64,000 nucleotides of DNA from Clavibacter californiensis. Lineage in GTDB: Bacteria; Actinomycetota; Actinomycetes; Actinomycetales; Microbacteriaceae. The DNA lies in contig NZ_CP040792.1 of the NCBI RefSeq assembly GCF_021952865.1, positions 2,976,001 through 3,040,000 of the forward strand. Reading direction: 5' to 3'. The notes beneath the pieces are model-generated. The model had not been told where the DNA came from, made no database searches, and worked only from the letters and a program-made list of their open reading frames with translations. Below, piece after piece: positions 44,399 to 53,113 of this stretch (positions are counted from its first letter, which is position 1; each line of letters begins with the position of its first letter). The translations under genes were made by a program, and so were the position numbers.

Positions 44399-46033
44399 AT
44401 GAACGAGACACCCCAGGAGCCGACCGGACGTCCGGACGAGGCCCCCATCGACGACACCCGCTCGACCGACGCGCACGCTCCGGCCGCGACCCCGGCCGCG
44501 ACCGCGCCCGAGACCGAGGCCGCGCAGCCCGCCTGGCCGGCGCCCGCCGGTCCCGCGGCCGACGGCCCCGCCGCACCCGAGGCACCCCGCGCACCCGCCG
44601 CGCCCGCGGCGTGGACCGCCCCGACCGACGCGCACGCCGCCGCCGGACCCTCGGTCGGCGCCGGCGCCCCCACCGCGCAGCAGCCGACGGCGCAGCAGCC
44701 CGCCGCCCAGCAGCCCACCGCCGCATACGCCACCGCGATGCCCGCCGGCGCCCATCCCGCCGGAACGCCGTGGCCCGCCCCCGCCACCGACGCCTTCGGA
44801 CGCCCGTACGCCGTGGACGCGGCCGGCAACCCCGTCCCGCCGAAGCGCATGCGCCGCGGCCTCCGCACGGGCCTCATCGCCGGGGCGTCCGCCCTCGCGC
44901 TCCTCCTCTCCTTCGGCAGCGGCACGGCCGTGGGCTTCATGGCCGACCTCGGCCGTTCGAGCTCGCAGGCCGGGAGCGTGCAGATCCAGGACCCGGGCTC
45001 CTTCACGCCGGGCCAGGGCTTCGGCCGCGGCACGATCACGGTGCCCGGGCAGGGATCCGGCAGCGGCTCCGGCTCGGGATCCGGCACGCAGTCCGGCACC
45101 GGGCGGGGCGCCTCGGTCACCTCCCCCGAGGCGACCACCGCGCAGGAGGTCGGCGTCGTCACGATCGACTCCGCGCTCACCTACGAGAACGCAGCCGGTG
45201 CGGGCACGGGCATCATCCTGTCGTCCGACGGCACGATCCTCACCAACAACCACGTCGTCAGCGGCGCCACCAGCATCCGTGTCACGGTCGAGTCGACCGG
45301 CAAGGCATACGTCGGGAAGGTCGTCGGCACCGACGCCACGAACGACGTCGCGGTCCTCAAGCTCGAGGGCGCGTCGGGACTCACGCCGGCGAAGCTCGAC
45401 ACGGACGGCGCCCAGGTCGGCGAGGCCGTCACGGGCGTCGGCAACGCGGGCGGCACGGGCACGCTCACCGCGGCGACCGGCCAGGTCACCGCGCTCGGCC
45501 AGACCATCACCACGCAGTCCGAGGGCACGGCCGCGGGTGAGACGCTCACCGACCTGATCCAGACGGACGCGGCGATCGTCTCCGGCGACTCCGGCGGGCC
45601 GCTCGTGGACGCGGAGGGCGAGGTCGTCGGCATCGACACCGCAGCCTCCTCGGGCTCCGAGCAGATCGCCGGGTTCGCCATCCCGATCGACAAGGCCGTG
45701 TCCATCGCGAAGCAGATCGAGAGCGGCGTCGAGTCCGGCACCGTCAAGATCGGCTACCCGGCGTTCCTCGGCGTGCTGCTCGCGAACGGCGCGGGCACCG
45801 TGGCGGGCGCTCCCGTGCAGGGCGTCGTCGACGGATCCGGCGCTGCCAAGGCGGGCCTCGCCCAGGGCGACGTCGTCACCTCGGTCGACGGGAAGGCCGT
45901 CGCCTCGGCGTCCGAGCTCAGCGCCGCGATCTCCGCGCACAAGCCCGGCGAGTCGGTGGAGCTCGGCTGGACCACCGCGGCCGGCGAAGCGAAGACCGGC
46001 ACCGTGACCCTCACCGAGGGCCCCGTGAGCTGA
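44399..46033 (+). CDS. HtrA/DegP-type membrane-anchored serine protease (S1C) with PDZ domain
   Basis: 544 residues; GAAGGA ribosome binding site before ATG. A long disordered Ala/Pro/Gln-rich cytoplasmic tail (~1-150, with repeated QQPTA units) precedes one membrane helix (~155-178, LIAGASALALLLSFGSGTA). A glycine/serine linker follows, then the trypsin-like domain with triad H285 (TNNHVV), D316 (TNDVAVL) and S398 (SGDSGGPL). A PDZ domain is at ~455-540 (AGLAQGDVVTSVDGKAV). The architecture is that of actinobacterial HtrA/PepD proteins, which degrade or chaperone damaged extracytoplasmic proteins. A longer upstream reading frame is a shadow. Confidence 0.94.
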   Translation: MNETPQEPTGRPDEAPIDDTRSTDAHAPAATPAATAPETEAAQPAWPAPAGPAADGPAAPEAPRAPAAPAAWTAPTDAHAAAGPSVGAGAPTAQQPTAQQPAAQQPTAAYATAMPAGAHPAGTPWPAPATDAFGRPYAVDAAGNPVPPKRMRRGLRTGLIAGASALALLLSFGSGTAVGFMADLGRSSSQAGSVQIQDPGSFTPGQGFGRGTITVPGQGSGSGSGSGSGTQSGTGRGASVTSPEATTAQEVGVVTIDSALTYENAAGAGTGIILSSDGTILTNNHVVSGATSIRVTVESTGKAYVGKVVGTDATNDVAVLKLEGASGLTPAKLDTDGAQVGEAVTGVGNAGGTGTLTAATGQVTALGQTITTQSEGTAAGETLTDLIQTDAAIVSGDSGGPLVDAEGEVVGIDTAASSGSEQIAGFAIPIDKAVSIAKQIESGVESGTVKIGYPAFLGVLLANGAGTVAGAPVQGVVDGSGAAKAGLAQGDVVTSVDGKAVASASELSAAISAHKPGESVELGWTTAAGEAKTGTVTLTEGPVS

Positions 46034-46048
46034 TCCGTCCCTCCCCCA

Positions 46049-46091
46049 CGACGACGGCCCGTCCCGCATCGCGCGGGGCGGGCCGTCGTCG
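46049..46091. terminator. Bidirectional hairpin between htrA-like and abfA genes
   Basis: 19-base arms (46049-46067 and 46073-46091) pair with one G-U wobble around a 5-base loop, in the gap between two convergent genes. Confidence 0.85.
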
Positions 46092-46098
46092 TCGTGCG

Positions 46099-47637
46099 TC
46101 AGCTCCGGGTCACGTCCAGCACCACGACCGCCCAGGACAGCGCCGGGAGCGTGAGCGTCAGGCGGCCGCCCTCGGCGTGCACGCCCTCGAGCGGCACGAG
46201 GCCGACCTGCTCGCCCGACTCGAGCGTGTTGCTCGTGTGCCGGTCGCCGCCGTCGGGCACGCGCAGGACCTCGGCGCGGAGGATCCGCCCGGCGTCCAGC
46301 CCGCGCAGCGCGACCTCGGTCGACGCGTCCTCCTCGAGGCCGCGGTTGGCGAGGAAGAGCGACACGGTGCCGGCCTCGTCGTCCCAGGTCGCGCTCACGT
46401 CGACCACGTCGGCGGTGCCGAACCTGTCGTTGTCGTAGCGGTCGCTGTCGACCTCGACCTGGAGGATCCGGCCCGTCGCGAGCTGCGCCATCCGGGCGAA
46501 CGGCCAGAAGATCGACTGCCGCCAGGCGGGCCCGGCCTCCTCGCTGCGGATCGGCGCGATCACGTTGACGAGCTGCGCCTGGTTCGCGATCTTCACCCGG
46601 TCGCCGTGCCGTAGCAGCGAGTTGAGCAGCGTGCCGACGACCACCGCGTCGGTGACGCTGTACTCGTCCTCGATGACCCGCGGGTGCTCGCGCCAGCCCG
46701 CCTTCTCGATGCGGTGCGGCTGGTCCTCGCCGTCCAGCCCGCGCTGGTACCAGACGTTCCACTCGTCGAACGAGAGGTCGATGCGCTTGCGGTTCTTCAG
46801 GCGCGCGCCGGTCGCGTCCGCGGTGGCGACCACCGACTCGATGAAGAAGTCCATGTCGACGGCGCTCGCGAGGAAGCTTCGCACGTCGCCCTCATGCTCC
46901 TGGTAGTAGGCGTGCAGCGAGACGTAGTCGACGACGTCGTAGGTGTGGCCGAGCACGGTCTGCTCCCACTGGCCGAAGGTCGGCATGCCCGAGTTGGAGC
47001 TGCCGCACGCGACCAGCTCGATGCTCGGATCCACCAGCCGCATGGCCTTGCCGGCCTCCTGCGCGAGGCGGCCGTACTCGTCGGGCGTCTTGTGCCCGAT
47101 CTGCCACGGGCCGTCCATCTCGTTGCCGAGGCACCACAGCTTGATGTCGAACGGCTCCTCGGCGCCGTTCCTGCGCCGCATGTCGGAGTACTTCGATCCG
47201 CCGGGATGGTTCGCGTACTCCACGAGCGAGCGGGCCGCGTCGACGCCGCGCGTGCCGAGGTTGATGGCCTCCATCACCTCGACGCCCGCGGCCTTCGACC
47301 AGCCCACGAACTCGTGCAGGCCGAACGCGTTGGTCTCCACGGTGTGCCACGCGCCGTCGAGGCGACGCGGCCGGTCCTCGAGCGGGCCCACGCCGTCCTC
47401 CCAGTCGTAGCCCGAGACGAAGTTGCCGCCGGGGTACCGGACGACCGTGGCGCCGAGCTCCTTCGTGAGGTCCAGCACGTCCTGCCGGTAGCCCTCGGGC
47501 GTCGCGGTCGGGTGGCCGGGCTCGTAGATGCCGCTGTAGACGCACCGGCCCATGTGCTCGACGAACGAGCCGAAGAGCCGGCGGGGCACGTCGCCGATGG
47601 TGAAGTCGCGGTCGATGGTGATGCGGGCGCGGGTCAT
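46099..47637 (-). CDS. abfA: GH51 alpha-L-arabinofuranosidase
   Basis: 512 residues, no signal peptide, so it acts in the cytoplasm on imported arabino-oligosaccharides. GH51 marks: VVRYPGGNFVSGYDWEDGVG near residue 65, acid/base E173 in LGNEMDGPWQIG and nucleophile E292 in SFDEWNVW. The C-terminal beta-sandwich ends in LPALSWAVVVLDV. AAGGAGG precedes the ATG. It is the last gene of the unit solute-binding protein, two permeases, abfA, and thus hydrolyses what that importer brings in. Confidence 0.96.
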   Translation of the reverse strand: MTRARITIDRDFTIGDVPRRLFGSFVEHMGRCVYSGIYEPGHPTATPEGYRQDVLDLTKELGATVVRYPGGNFVSGYDWEDGVGPLEDRPRRLDGAWHTVETNAFGLHEFVGWSKAAGVEVMEAINLGTRGVDAARSLVEYANHPGGSKYSDMRRRNGAEEPFDIKLWCLGNEMDGPWQIGHKTPDEYGRLAQEAGKAMRLVDPSIELVACGSSNSGMPTFGQWEQTVLGHTYDVVDYVSLHAYYQEHEGDVRSFLASAVDMDFFIESVVATADATGARLKNRKRIDLSFDEWNVWYQRGLDGEDQPHRIEKAGWREHPRVIEDEYSVTDAVVVGTLLNSLLRHGDRVKIANQAQLVNVIAPIRSEEAGPAWRQSIFWPFARMAQLATGRILQVEVDSDRYDNDRFGTADVVDVSATWDDEAGTVSLFLANRGLEEDASTEVALRGLDAGRILRAEVLRVPDGGDRHTSNTLESGEQVGLVPLEGVHAEGGRLTLTLPALSWAVVVLDVTRS

Positions 47638-47719
47638 GGGCGTCCTCCTTCACGAGCGGCCCGGGCGCGTGCGTCCCGGGCGGGATGGGTGGTGCGGGTC
47701 GGGGTGTCGTCGCGCGGCA

Positions 47720-48640
47720 TCACTGCCCGCCGAACCCGGTGGTCGATATGCCCTTGATGATCTGCCGCTGGAAGAAGAGGAACACCAGGATCAGCGGCAG
47801 CGCGGCGAGCACGGCCGAGGCCATGTTCTGCGCGTACTGGATCCCGTAGGCGTTCTTCACCGTCTGCAGGCCGACCGGCAGGGTCATGAGCGTGGCGTCG
47901 TTCGTGGCGATGAAGGGCCACAGGAAGTTGTTCCACGCGCCGATGAAGACGAAGATCGCGACCGCCGAGAGGATGGGGCGCGACAGCGGCATCACGATCT
48001 GCAGGAACACGCGCACGCGTCCCGCGCCGTCGACGCGCGCGGCGTCCTCGAGCTCGATCGGGATCTGGTCGAAGAACGCCTTCAGGATGAAGACCATGGC
48101 GGGCTGCACGATCTGCGGCAGGATCACGGCCCAGAGGGTGTCCACGAGGTTGAACGACAGCATCTGGTAGAAGAGCGGGACGATGAGGATCTGCGGCGGG
48201 ATGATGATCGACGCCACGATCGCCCCCATCAGCAGCTTGCGGCCGCGGAAGTCGATGCGGCTGAGCGCGTAGCCGGCGAGCGCCGAGAACACGACCGCGA
48301 CCACGGTGATCACCGTGCTCGTCAGCAGGCTGTTCCACGTCCACAGCGGGATCGTGCCGCCGTTCAGCACCGACGCGTAGGCGTCGAGCGTGAACCCGCC
48401 GGCCGGGAGGATCGTCACCGGGAACGCCGCGGCGTCGGTCTCCGACTTGAACGACGTGAGCACCGCCCACAGGAAGGGCAGCAGCCACGCGGCGGCGAGG
48501 ACGATGAGGATCAGGAGCGCGGCGATGCGCGACGGCTGGAACCGTGGCGTGCCCGTGCGGCCCTGACGGGCGGCGACGCTGGTCGCGGGCCTCCGGGCGA
48601 GCGTGCCGGAGGAGAAGGCGGGACGGGTCGCGGTGGTCAT
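47720..48640 (-). CDS. Carbohydrate ABC transporter permease (MalG/CUT1 type)
   Basis: 306 residues, six membrane helices. The coupling (EAA) loop reads ELEDAARVDGAGRVRVFLQI with VMPLSRPI after it. FVFIGAWNNFLWPFI near the end is typical of CUT1 sugar permeases. The start overlaps the stop of the MalF-type gene (ATGA). An Arg/Thr-rich N-terminal tail of ~38 residues precedes the first helix. A longer upstream frame is a shadow. Confidence 0.94.
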   Translation of the reverse strand: MTTATRPAFSSGTLARRPATSVAARQGRTGTPRFQPSRIAALLILIVLAAAWLLPFLWAVLTSFKSETDAAAFPVTILPAGGFTLDAYASVLNGGTIPLWTWNSLLTSTVITVVAVVFSALAGYALSRIDFRGRKLLMGAIVASIIIPPQILIVPLFYQMLSFNLVDTLWAVILPQIVQPAMVFILKAFFDQIPIELEDAARVDGAGRVRVFLQIVMPLSRPILSAVAIFVFIGAWNNFLWPFIATNDATLMTLPVGLQTVKNAYGIQYAQNMASAVLAALPLILVFLFFQRQIIKGISTTGFGGQ

Positions 48641-49581
48641 GACTTCCTCCGGGTGGCGGTGAACTGGATGACCGAGATGACCACGATCAGGGCGAAGAAG
48701 ATGTAGGAGATGGCGGCCGAGTAGCCGAAGCGGAAGCCGGTGAACCCGGTCTCGAAGACGTACTGCACGATGGGCCGCGTCGATCCGCCCGGCCCACCGG
48801 CGGTCATCTGGTAGATCTGGTCGAAGACCTTGAGCGACGCGAGCACCTGCAGGATCGCGAGGAGCGCGGTGGTCGGGGCGAGCTGCGGGATCGTGATGGA
48901 GAACAGCTGCCGCCACTTGCCCGCGCCGTCGAGCGCGGCCGCCTCGTACTGCTGGTCGGGGATGTTCTGCAGCGCCGCCAGGTAGATGAGGAAGTTGAAC
49001 CCGACGGTCCACCACACGGTGGTGATGACGACGCTCGTCATGGCGAGGTTCGAGTCCTGCAGCCATGCGGGCTGCGGGAGGCCGAACGCCCCGGCGATCG
49101 CGTTCACGACGCCGAGCTGCGGGTTGTACATCCAGAGCCAGAACAGCGACACGACGGTGGACGCGAGGAGGAACGGCAGGAAGAACGCGAGCCGCCAGAG
49201 CCACTGGCCCGGGAGGCCGAGGTTCACGAGCAGCGCGAGCACGAGGCCGACCACGAGGAGGGGGATGGTGCTCGCGATCGTGAACACCACGGTGTTGCCG
49301 AGCGAGCGCCACATCTGGCTGTCGCCGAACGCCTCGAAGTAGTTCGCGAAGCCGATGAGCTCGCTGTTGGCGCCCGTCAGGCTCTGCCCGGTGAGGCTCT
49401 GGTAGAAGCCGTAGAGCACCGGCCAGACCAGGAACACCAGGAAGGTGATGAGGAACGGGGCGATGAAGAGCAGGCCCTGGGTCTGCTCCTTGGCCTTGAC
49501 CTTGGGCTGGCCGACCGCGGGTCGCGGGGAGGCCGGCCCGGCCGCGGGGGCGACCGGGGTGGGTGGTGCTGCTGTCGTCAC
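48637..49581 (-). CDS. Carbohydrate ABC transporter permease (MalF/CUT1 type)
   Basis: 314 residues from GTG, with AAGGAG eight bases upstream. Six membrane helices (FIAPFLITFLVFLVWPVLYG first); coupling loop QYEAAALDGAGKWRQLFSI. Pairs with the MalG-type permease to import oligosaccharides presented by the binding protein encoded just upstream. No ATPase gene is in the unit; CUT1 importers of actinobacteria commonly share one MsiK-type ATPase encoded elsewhere. Confidence 0.94.
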   Translation of the reverse strand: MTTAAPPTPVAPAAGPASPRPAVGQPKVKAKEQTQGLLFIAPFLITFLVFLVWPVLYGFYQSLTGQSLTGANSELIGFANYFEAFGDSQMWRSLGNTVVFTIASTIPLLVVGLVLALLVNLGLPGQWLWRLAFFLPFLLASTVVSLFWLWMYNPQLGVVNAIAGAFGLPQPAWLQDSNLAMTSVVITTVWWTVGFNFLIYLAALQNIPDQQYEAAALDGAGKWRQLFSITIPQLAPTTALLAILQVLASLKVFDQIYQMTAGGPGGSTRPIVQYVFETGFTGFRFGYSAAISYIFFALIVVISVIQFTATRRKS

Positions 49582-49676
49582 GAGTGGACTCCTTCGTCGT
49601 TTCGCTGGGAAGAGGGTGCGGCTCCGCGCACGGGCGGCGACCGCGAGGTCGATCGGGCGCTGCGTGGGGGTTCGCG

Positions 49677-51026
49677 CTACAGGGGGTTGGGCTTGGCGAG
49701 CAGCGCGTCGATCTGCCGGATGAAGGCGTCGAGGCCGACGCCCGCCTCCTGTCGCCCGAGGAACACGTTCTGCACGTTCTCGGCGAAGTACGTCTGGAAG
49801 TCCGAGCCGGATCCGGTGAAGTACGCCACCGGGTCGTACTCGATCTGCGCGGCCGCGTCCGCGTAGTGCGCCTGCGGCAGGAGCTCCGCGTACTCGGGGC
49901 TGTCGACGATGGGCTTGTACGCCGGGATGTGCCCTGCGCCCGCCCACTGCAGCGAGTTCTTCAGCAGGTCGCTCACGAACGCGTACGTCCTCTCGCGCTT
50001 GACCGGATCCGGCGAGCTCTGGTGCGGAAGCACGAACGCGTGCGAGTCGGCGAACGTCGCGGGCGTCCCGAACAGGTTCGGGATGGGCATCGCGTCGAAC
50101 GGCACCTTCGCCGTCTGGAAGGTGGGGAGCTCCCACACGCCCGTGACGATGGCGCCGCTCTTGGCGCCCGCGAACTCGGCGATCGCGGTGCCCGCGTCGC
50201 CGCTCGGGGTCGCGATCGTGCCGTCGAGCAGGGTCTGGATGTACTCGAGCGACGCGACGGCCTTGTCGCGGTCGTAGACGACCTGGCCGCCCGTGGGCAG
50301 CTCCATGTCGCCGCCCATCTGCTTGTAGAACGTGTAGAAGAGACGCCACATCTGGGCGCCGTCGCCGAGGTACCCGTAGCTGAGAGCGTGCTCGCCGGTG
50401 ACGGCCTGCATCGCGCGCATGACCTCGAGGAACCGGTCGGGGGATGTGATCTCCTCGAGCTGGCCGTCGCCGCCCAGCACGCCCGCCTGGGCCGCGATGT
50501 CCGTGTTGTACATGAGGATGAACGGGTGGCTGTCGAGGGCGATGGAGTACAGCTTCCCGTCGACGACGCCCTTGTCCCAGACGCGCGGCTCGAAGTCGGC
50601 CTGGGTGACGCCGAGCTCGGCGAGCCTGTCGGTGTCCCACGGATCGAGCAGGCCACCGGGCGCGAAGCCGGGCACGCGGGCCGCGTGCATGATGGCGACG
50701 TCGGGGGCGCGGCCGCCGACCGACGCCATGGCGAGCTTCGTGTAGTACGGCTGGCCCCATGCGAGGACGGTGGCGGTGACGTCGAATCCGTCGCCGGATT
50801 CGTTCGCCTCCTTCACCATCTCCGTCATCCGGATGCCGTCGCCGCCGGACAGCAGGTGCCAGTACTTCAGGTCGACGATGCCGCCGGCCGACGCCACCTG
50901 GGGCGCGCAGCCGGAGAGACCGCCGACCAGGAACGCGCCGCCCAGGGCCGCCGCTCCGCCCATGAGGATCTGACGCCTCGACCATGCCGAGGGACGTCCC
51001 CCGGCCTTTCCCGTAACAGGATCCAT
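49677..51026 (-). CDS. Sugar ABC transporter substrate-binding lipoprotein, Tat-type signal
   Basis: 449 residues from ATG at 51024-51026 with GAAGGAG upstream. The signal WSRRQILMGGAAALGGAFLV has twin arginines and ends in lipobox LSGC, so export may be by Tat. The mature part is an SBP_bac_1 fold: VDLKYWHLLSGGDGIRM, GGRAPDVAIMHAARV, SIALDSHPFILMYNTD, GAIVTGVWELPTFQ and SDLLKNSLQWAGAGHIPAY. Given its operon partner abfA and the LacI gene next door, the ligand is probably an arabino-oligosaccharide (inference). It is the first gene of the unit, behind the operator at 51055-51068. Confidence 0.93.
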   Translation of the reverse strand: MDPVTGKAGGRPSAWSRRQILMGGAAALGGAFLVGGLSGCAPQVASAGGIVDLKYWHLLSGGDGIRMTEMVKEANESGDGFDVTATVLAWGQPYYTKLAMASVGGRAPDVAIMHAARVPGFAPGGLLDPWDTDRLAELGVTQADFEPRVWDKGVVDGKLYSIALDSHPFILMYNTDIAAQAGVLGGDGQLEEITSPDRFLEVMRAMQAVTGEHALSYGYLGDGAQMWRLFYTFYKQMGGDMELPTGGQVVYDRDKAVASLEYIQTLLDGTIATPSGDAGTAIAEFAGAKSGAIVTGVWELPTFQTAKVPFDAMPIPNLFGTPATFADSHAFVLPHQSSPDPVKRERTYAFVSDLLKNSLQWAGAGHIPAYKPIVDSPEYAELLPQAHYADAAAQIEYDPVAYFTGSGSDFQTYFAENVQNVFLGRQEAGVGLDAFIRQIDALLAKPNPL

Positions 51027-51054
51027 TGACCACTCCTTCGTGATGCGATGATCT

Positions 51055-51068
51055 TTACATCGTTGTAA
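51055..51068. promoter_or_regulatory. LacI-family operator of the arabinoside operon
   Basis: TTACATCGTTGTAA, a 14-base palindrome with central CG, 28 bp upstream of the binding-protein start and 61 bp from the end of the LacI gene. Position and shape suggest it is bound by that LacI protein. It differs from the TGTTAnCGTGAACA sites near the GH43 gene. Confidence 0.7.
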
Positions 51069-51129
51069 TGCGGAGCGCAACGTTTCCCCGTGCCGATCCG
51101 TCGGAGGTTCGCCGTCGGGTCGGGCGAGG

Positions 51130-52131
51130 TCAGGCGGTCGGGCGCGTGCTGCCGCGGACGACGATGCGGTGCGGGATCACGAGCTGCACGGGCGGGCCGT
51201 CGCGCTCCTCGATCCGGCGCACCAGCTGGCCGACGGCCGCCTCCGCGTAGGCGCGGATGTCGAAGTGCACGGAGGTGAGGGTGGGGATCGAGAAGCGCGA
51301 CTGGTCGACGTCGTCGAAGCCCGCGACCTGGATGTCCTCGGGGACGCGGATGCCGTGGTCGGCGAGCGCGCGCAGGGCGCCGAACGCGAGGCCGTCGGTG
51401 AAGCAGAACAGGGCGTCCGGCACGGGATTGCCGTCGGCCAGCCAGGCGTCGACGGCCTCGGCCCCCGACGCGCTGTTCCAGCCCGTGCGGTCGATCTCCA
51501 CGGGCACCTCGCCCGCCTCCTCCATCGCGCGCCGGTAGCCGATGCGGCGGAGGTCGCCCGCCGCGGACTCCTCGCGCGTGGCCGTGCCGAGCGCGGCGAT
51601 GCGCCGGGCGCCCGTGCCGAGGAGGTAGCGCGTCATGTCGTACGCCGCCCGGACGCTGTCGACGAGCACCCGGTCGACGATCTCCTGCTCGACCTCGCCG
51701 ATCACCACGACGGGCGGCAGCGACTCGGCGCGCGAGATGGCGCTCCGTGAGAGGAGGACGGGATTGAGGATCAGGCCGTCGACCAGGTGCTCGCGCGCCC
51801 GGGACATGAGGTCGCGCTCGCGGTCGGGCCGCGAGCCCGTCTCCTCCATCTGGATGCTGTAGCCGGCCTCGTGCGCCACCTCCACCAGGTGGTGCGCGAG
51901 CTCAGCGGAGTAGGCGGTGCCCAGGTCGGGCAGGGCGACCGCGATGACGCCCGTGCGCCCGTTGCGGAGGCCGCGCGCGGAGAGGTTCGGCACGTAGTCG
52001 AGGTCGGCGACCGCCCGCTCGACGCGCTCGCGGGTCGTGGGGCTCACGGCGACGCGCCCGGTGATGACGTTCGACACCGTCTTCGGGGAGACCCCGGCGC
52101 GCGCGGCGACGTCCTTCACTGTCGCGCGCAT
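51130..52131 (-). CDS. LacI-family transcriptional regulator
   Basis: 333 residues; ATG preceded by GGGGAGGA. HTH: TVKDVAARAGVSPKTVSNVI, with hinge helix NLSARGLRNGRTG. The periplasmic-binding-protein-like effector domain has VIAVALPDLGTAYSAEL, VDGLILNP, PDALFCFTDGLAFGAL and QVAGFDDVDQSRFSIPTLTS. It very probably represses the downstream arabinoside operon in the absence of sugar. The palindrome at 52190-52203 in its own leader could be an autoregulatory site. Confidence 0.94.
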   Translation of the reverse strand: MRATVKDVAARAGVSPKTVSNVITGRVAVSPTTRERVERAVADLDYVPNLSARGLRNGRTGVIAVALPDLGTAYSAELAHHLVEVAHEAGYSIQMEETGSRPDRERDLMSRAREHLVDGLILNPVLLSRSAISRAESLPPVVVIGEVEQEIVDRVLVDSVRAAYDMTRYLLGTGARRIAALGTATREESAAGDLRRIGYRRAMEEAGEVPVEIDRTGWNSASGAEAVDAWLADGNPVPDALFCFTDGLAFGALRALADHGIRVPEDIQVAGFDDVDQSRFSIPTLTSVHFDIRAYAEAAVGQLVRRIEERDGPPVQLVIPHRIVVRGSTRPTA

Positions 52132-52189
52132 GGTCCTCCCCTTGTCCGACCGTCGGCGTCGTCTGCCGCACGCGGTGCCCTGCGAATCT

Positions 52190-52203
52190 AATGCACACGC
52201 ATT
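52190..52203. promoter_or_regulatory. Palindrome between the LacI gene and the 52252 gene
   Basis: AATGCACACGCATT, five-base perfect arms around ACAC, 59 bp upstream of the LacI gene. The centre is not CG, so LacI binding is uncertain. Confidence 0.35.
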
Positions 52204-52251
52204 CCCTCGCCCGCGGAGGCGACGCCAGGGAGCGCCCGGCATACTGCACGG

Positions 52252-52689
52252 ATGATCTCCACCGCGCATGCCACGACCCTCCTGGAGCTCGGCCTCGAGT
52301 GGAGCCCCGAGCCCGGGGACCGGTTCCGGATCCGCGGCCAGGGCTTCGAGTCCGACGTCTTCACGATCAGCGAGCTCACGATCGAGGCGCACGAGCACGC
52401 GACCGGCACCGTGCTCGGCTTCAACGGCACGACCGAGTGGGCGCTCGATTCGGTGGCGCTCGAGGACAGCCTGTGGCTGCCGCGCGAGGACCAGCTCCGA
52501 GCGCTGCTCGGCGGGACCTTCCGGTCGCTCAGGCGCGAGATCGGCGGCGCGGAGGACGGCGCGCACGTGGTGCTCGTCGAGATCGACGGCCAGGAGGTCG
52601 AGCACCGGGACCTCGAGGCCGAGGAGGCCTACGCCAAGGCGCTCATCGCCGTGATGGAGGCCGCTGCCCCCACGCCGCCCGCCGCCTGA
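52252..52689 (+). CDS. Conserved small protein of unknown function
   Basis: 145 residues, soluble and acidic: WSPEPGDRFRIRGQGFESDV, FTISELTIEAHEHATGTVLG, FNGTTEWALDSVALEDSLWL, PREDQLRALLGGTFRSL. It looks like a small conserved actinobacterial protein that databases sometimes label CpaE-like, but it lacks any Walker motif and is no pilus ATPase. CATACT lies 6 bases before the ATG, supporting this start. Role unknown. Confidence 0.75.
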   Translation: MISTAHATTLLELGLEWSPEPGDRFRIRGQGFESDVFTISELTIEAHEHATGTVLGFNGTTEWALDSVALEDSLWLPREDQLRALLGGTFRSLRREIGGAEDGAHVVLVEIDGQEVEHRDLEAEEAYAKALIAVMEAAAPTPPAA

Positions 52690-52708
52690 CGCGGGGTCGC
52701 CGCCGGGC

Positions 52709-53104
52709 TCAGGCCCGCGAGCGCCGACGGACGACGAGGGCCGAGATCGCGCGCCAGCCGAGCATCAGGAGCGCCAGGATGATCGCGGTCGTGATGACGA
52801 ACGGGATCACGACGCCCTCGCCGCTGAGCGCGCGCAGCACCATGCCGACCACGAGCGTCACGCCCCACACCAGGAGGCCGGTGGGCACGACGCGCGACGG
52901 GCTGCGCCAGGCACGGGCGACGATCCAGCCGACGAGCCCGCCTGCGAGGAACGGCCACGCGGTCCCGAGGACGCCCGACGGCGCGAGGTCCTCGCCATGG
53001 CTCGCCCGCCCGATCAGGACGAACACGACGATGAGCGCGGCGTCGAGGACGACGGCGCGGACGATCTCGGGACGGGCGGCGCGGCGGGCGGTTCGGGGAG
53101 TCAC
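52709..53104 (-). CDS. DUF3054 family membrane protein
   Basis: 131 residues, four membrane helices (VRAVVLDAALIVVFVLIGRA, WPFLAGGLVGWIVARAW, GLLVWGVTLVVGMVLRALSG, FVITTAIILALLMLGW). The order and the short RASHGEDLAPSG loop fit DUF3054. The GTG start is supported by TAGGAT exactly 6 bases upstream. Function unknown. Confidence 0.85.
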   Translation of the reverse strand: MTPRTARRAARPEIVRAVVLDAALIVVFVLIGRASHGEDLAPSGVLGTAWPFLAGGLVGWIVARAWRSPSRVVPTGLLVWGVTLVVGMVLRALSGEGVVIPFVITTAIILALLMLGWRAISALVVRRRSRA

Positions 53105-53113
53105 CCCGCGATC

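Noticed and set aside
52252-52689. Pilus assembly ATPase CpaE
   Set aside because: A label sometimes given to such small proteins, but the 145 residues contain no Walker motifs or receiver domain.
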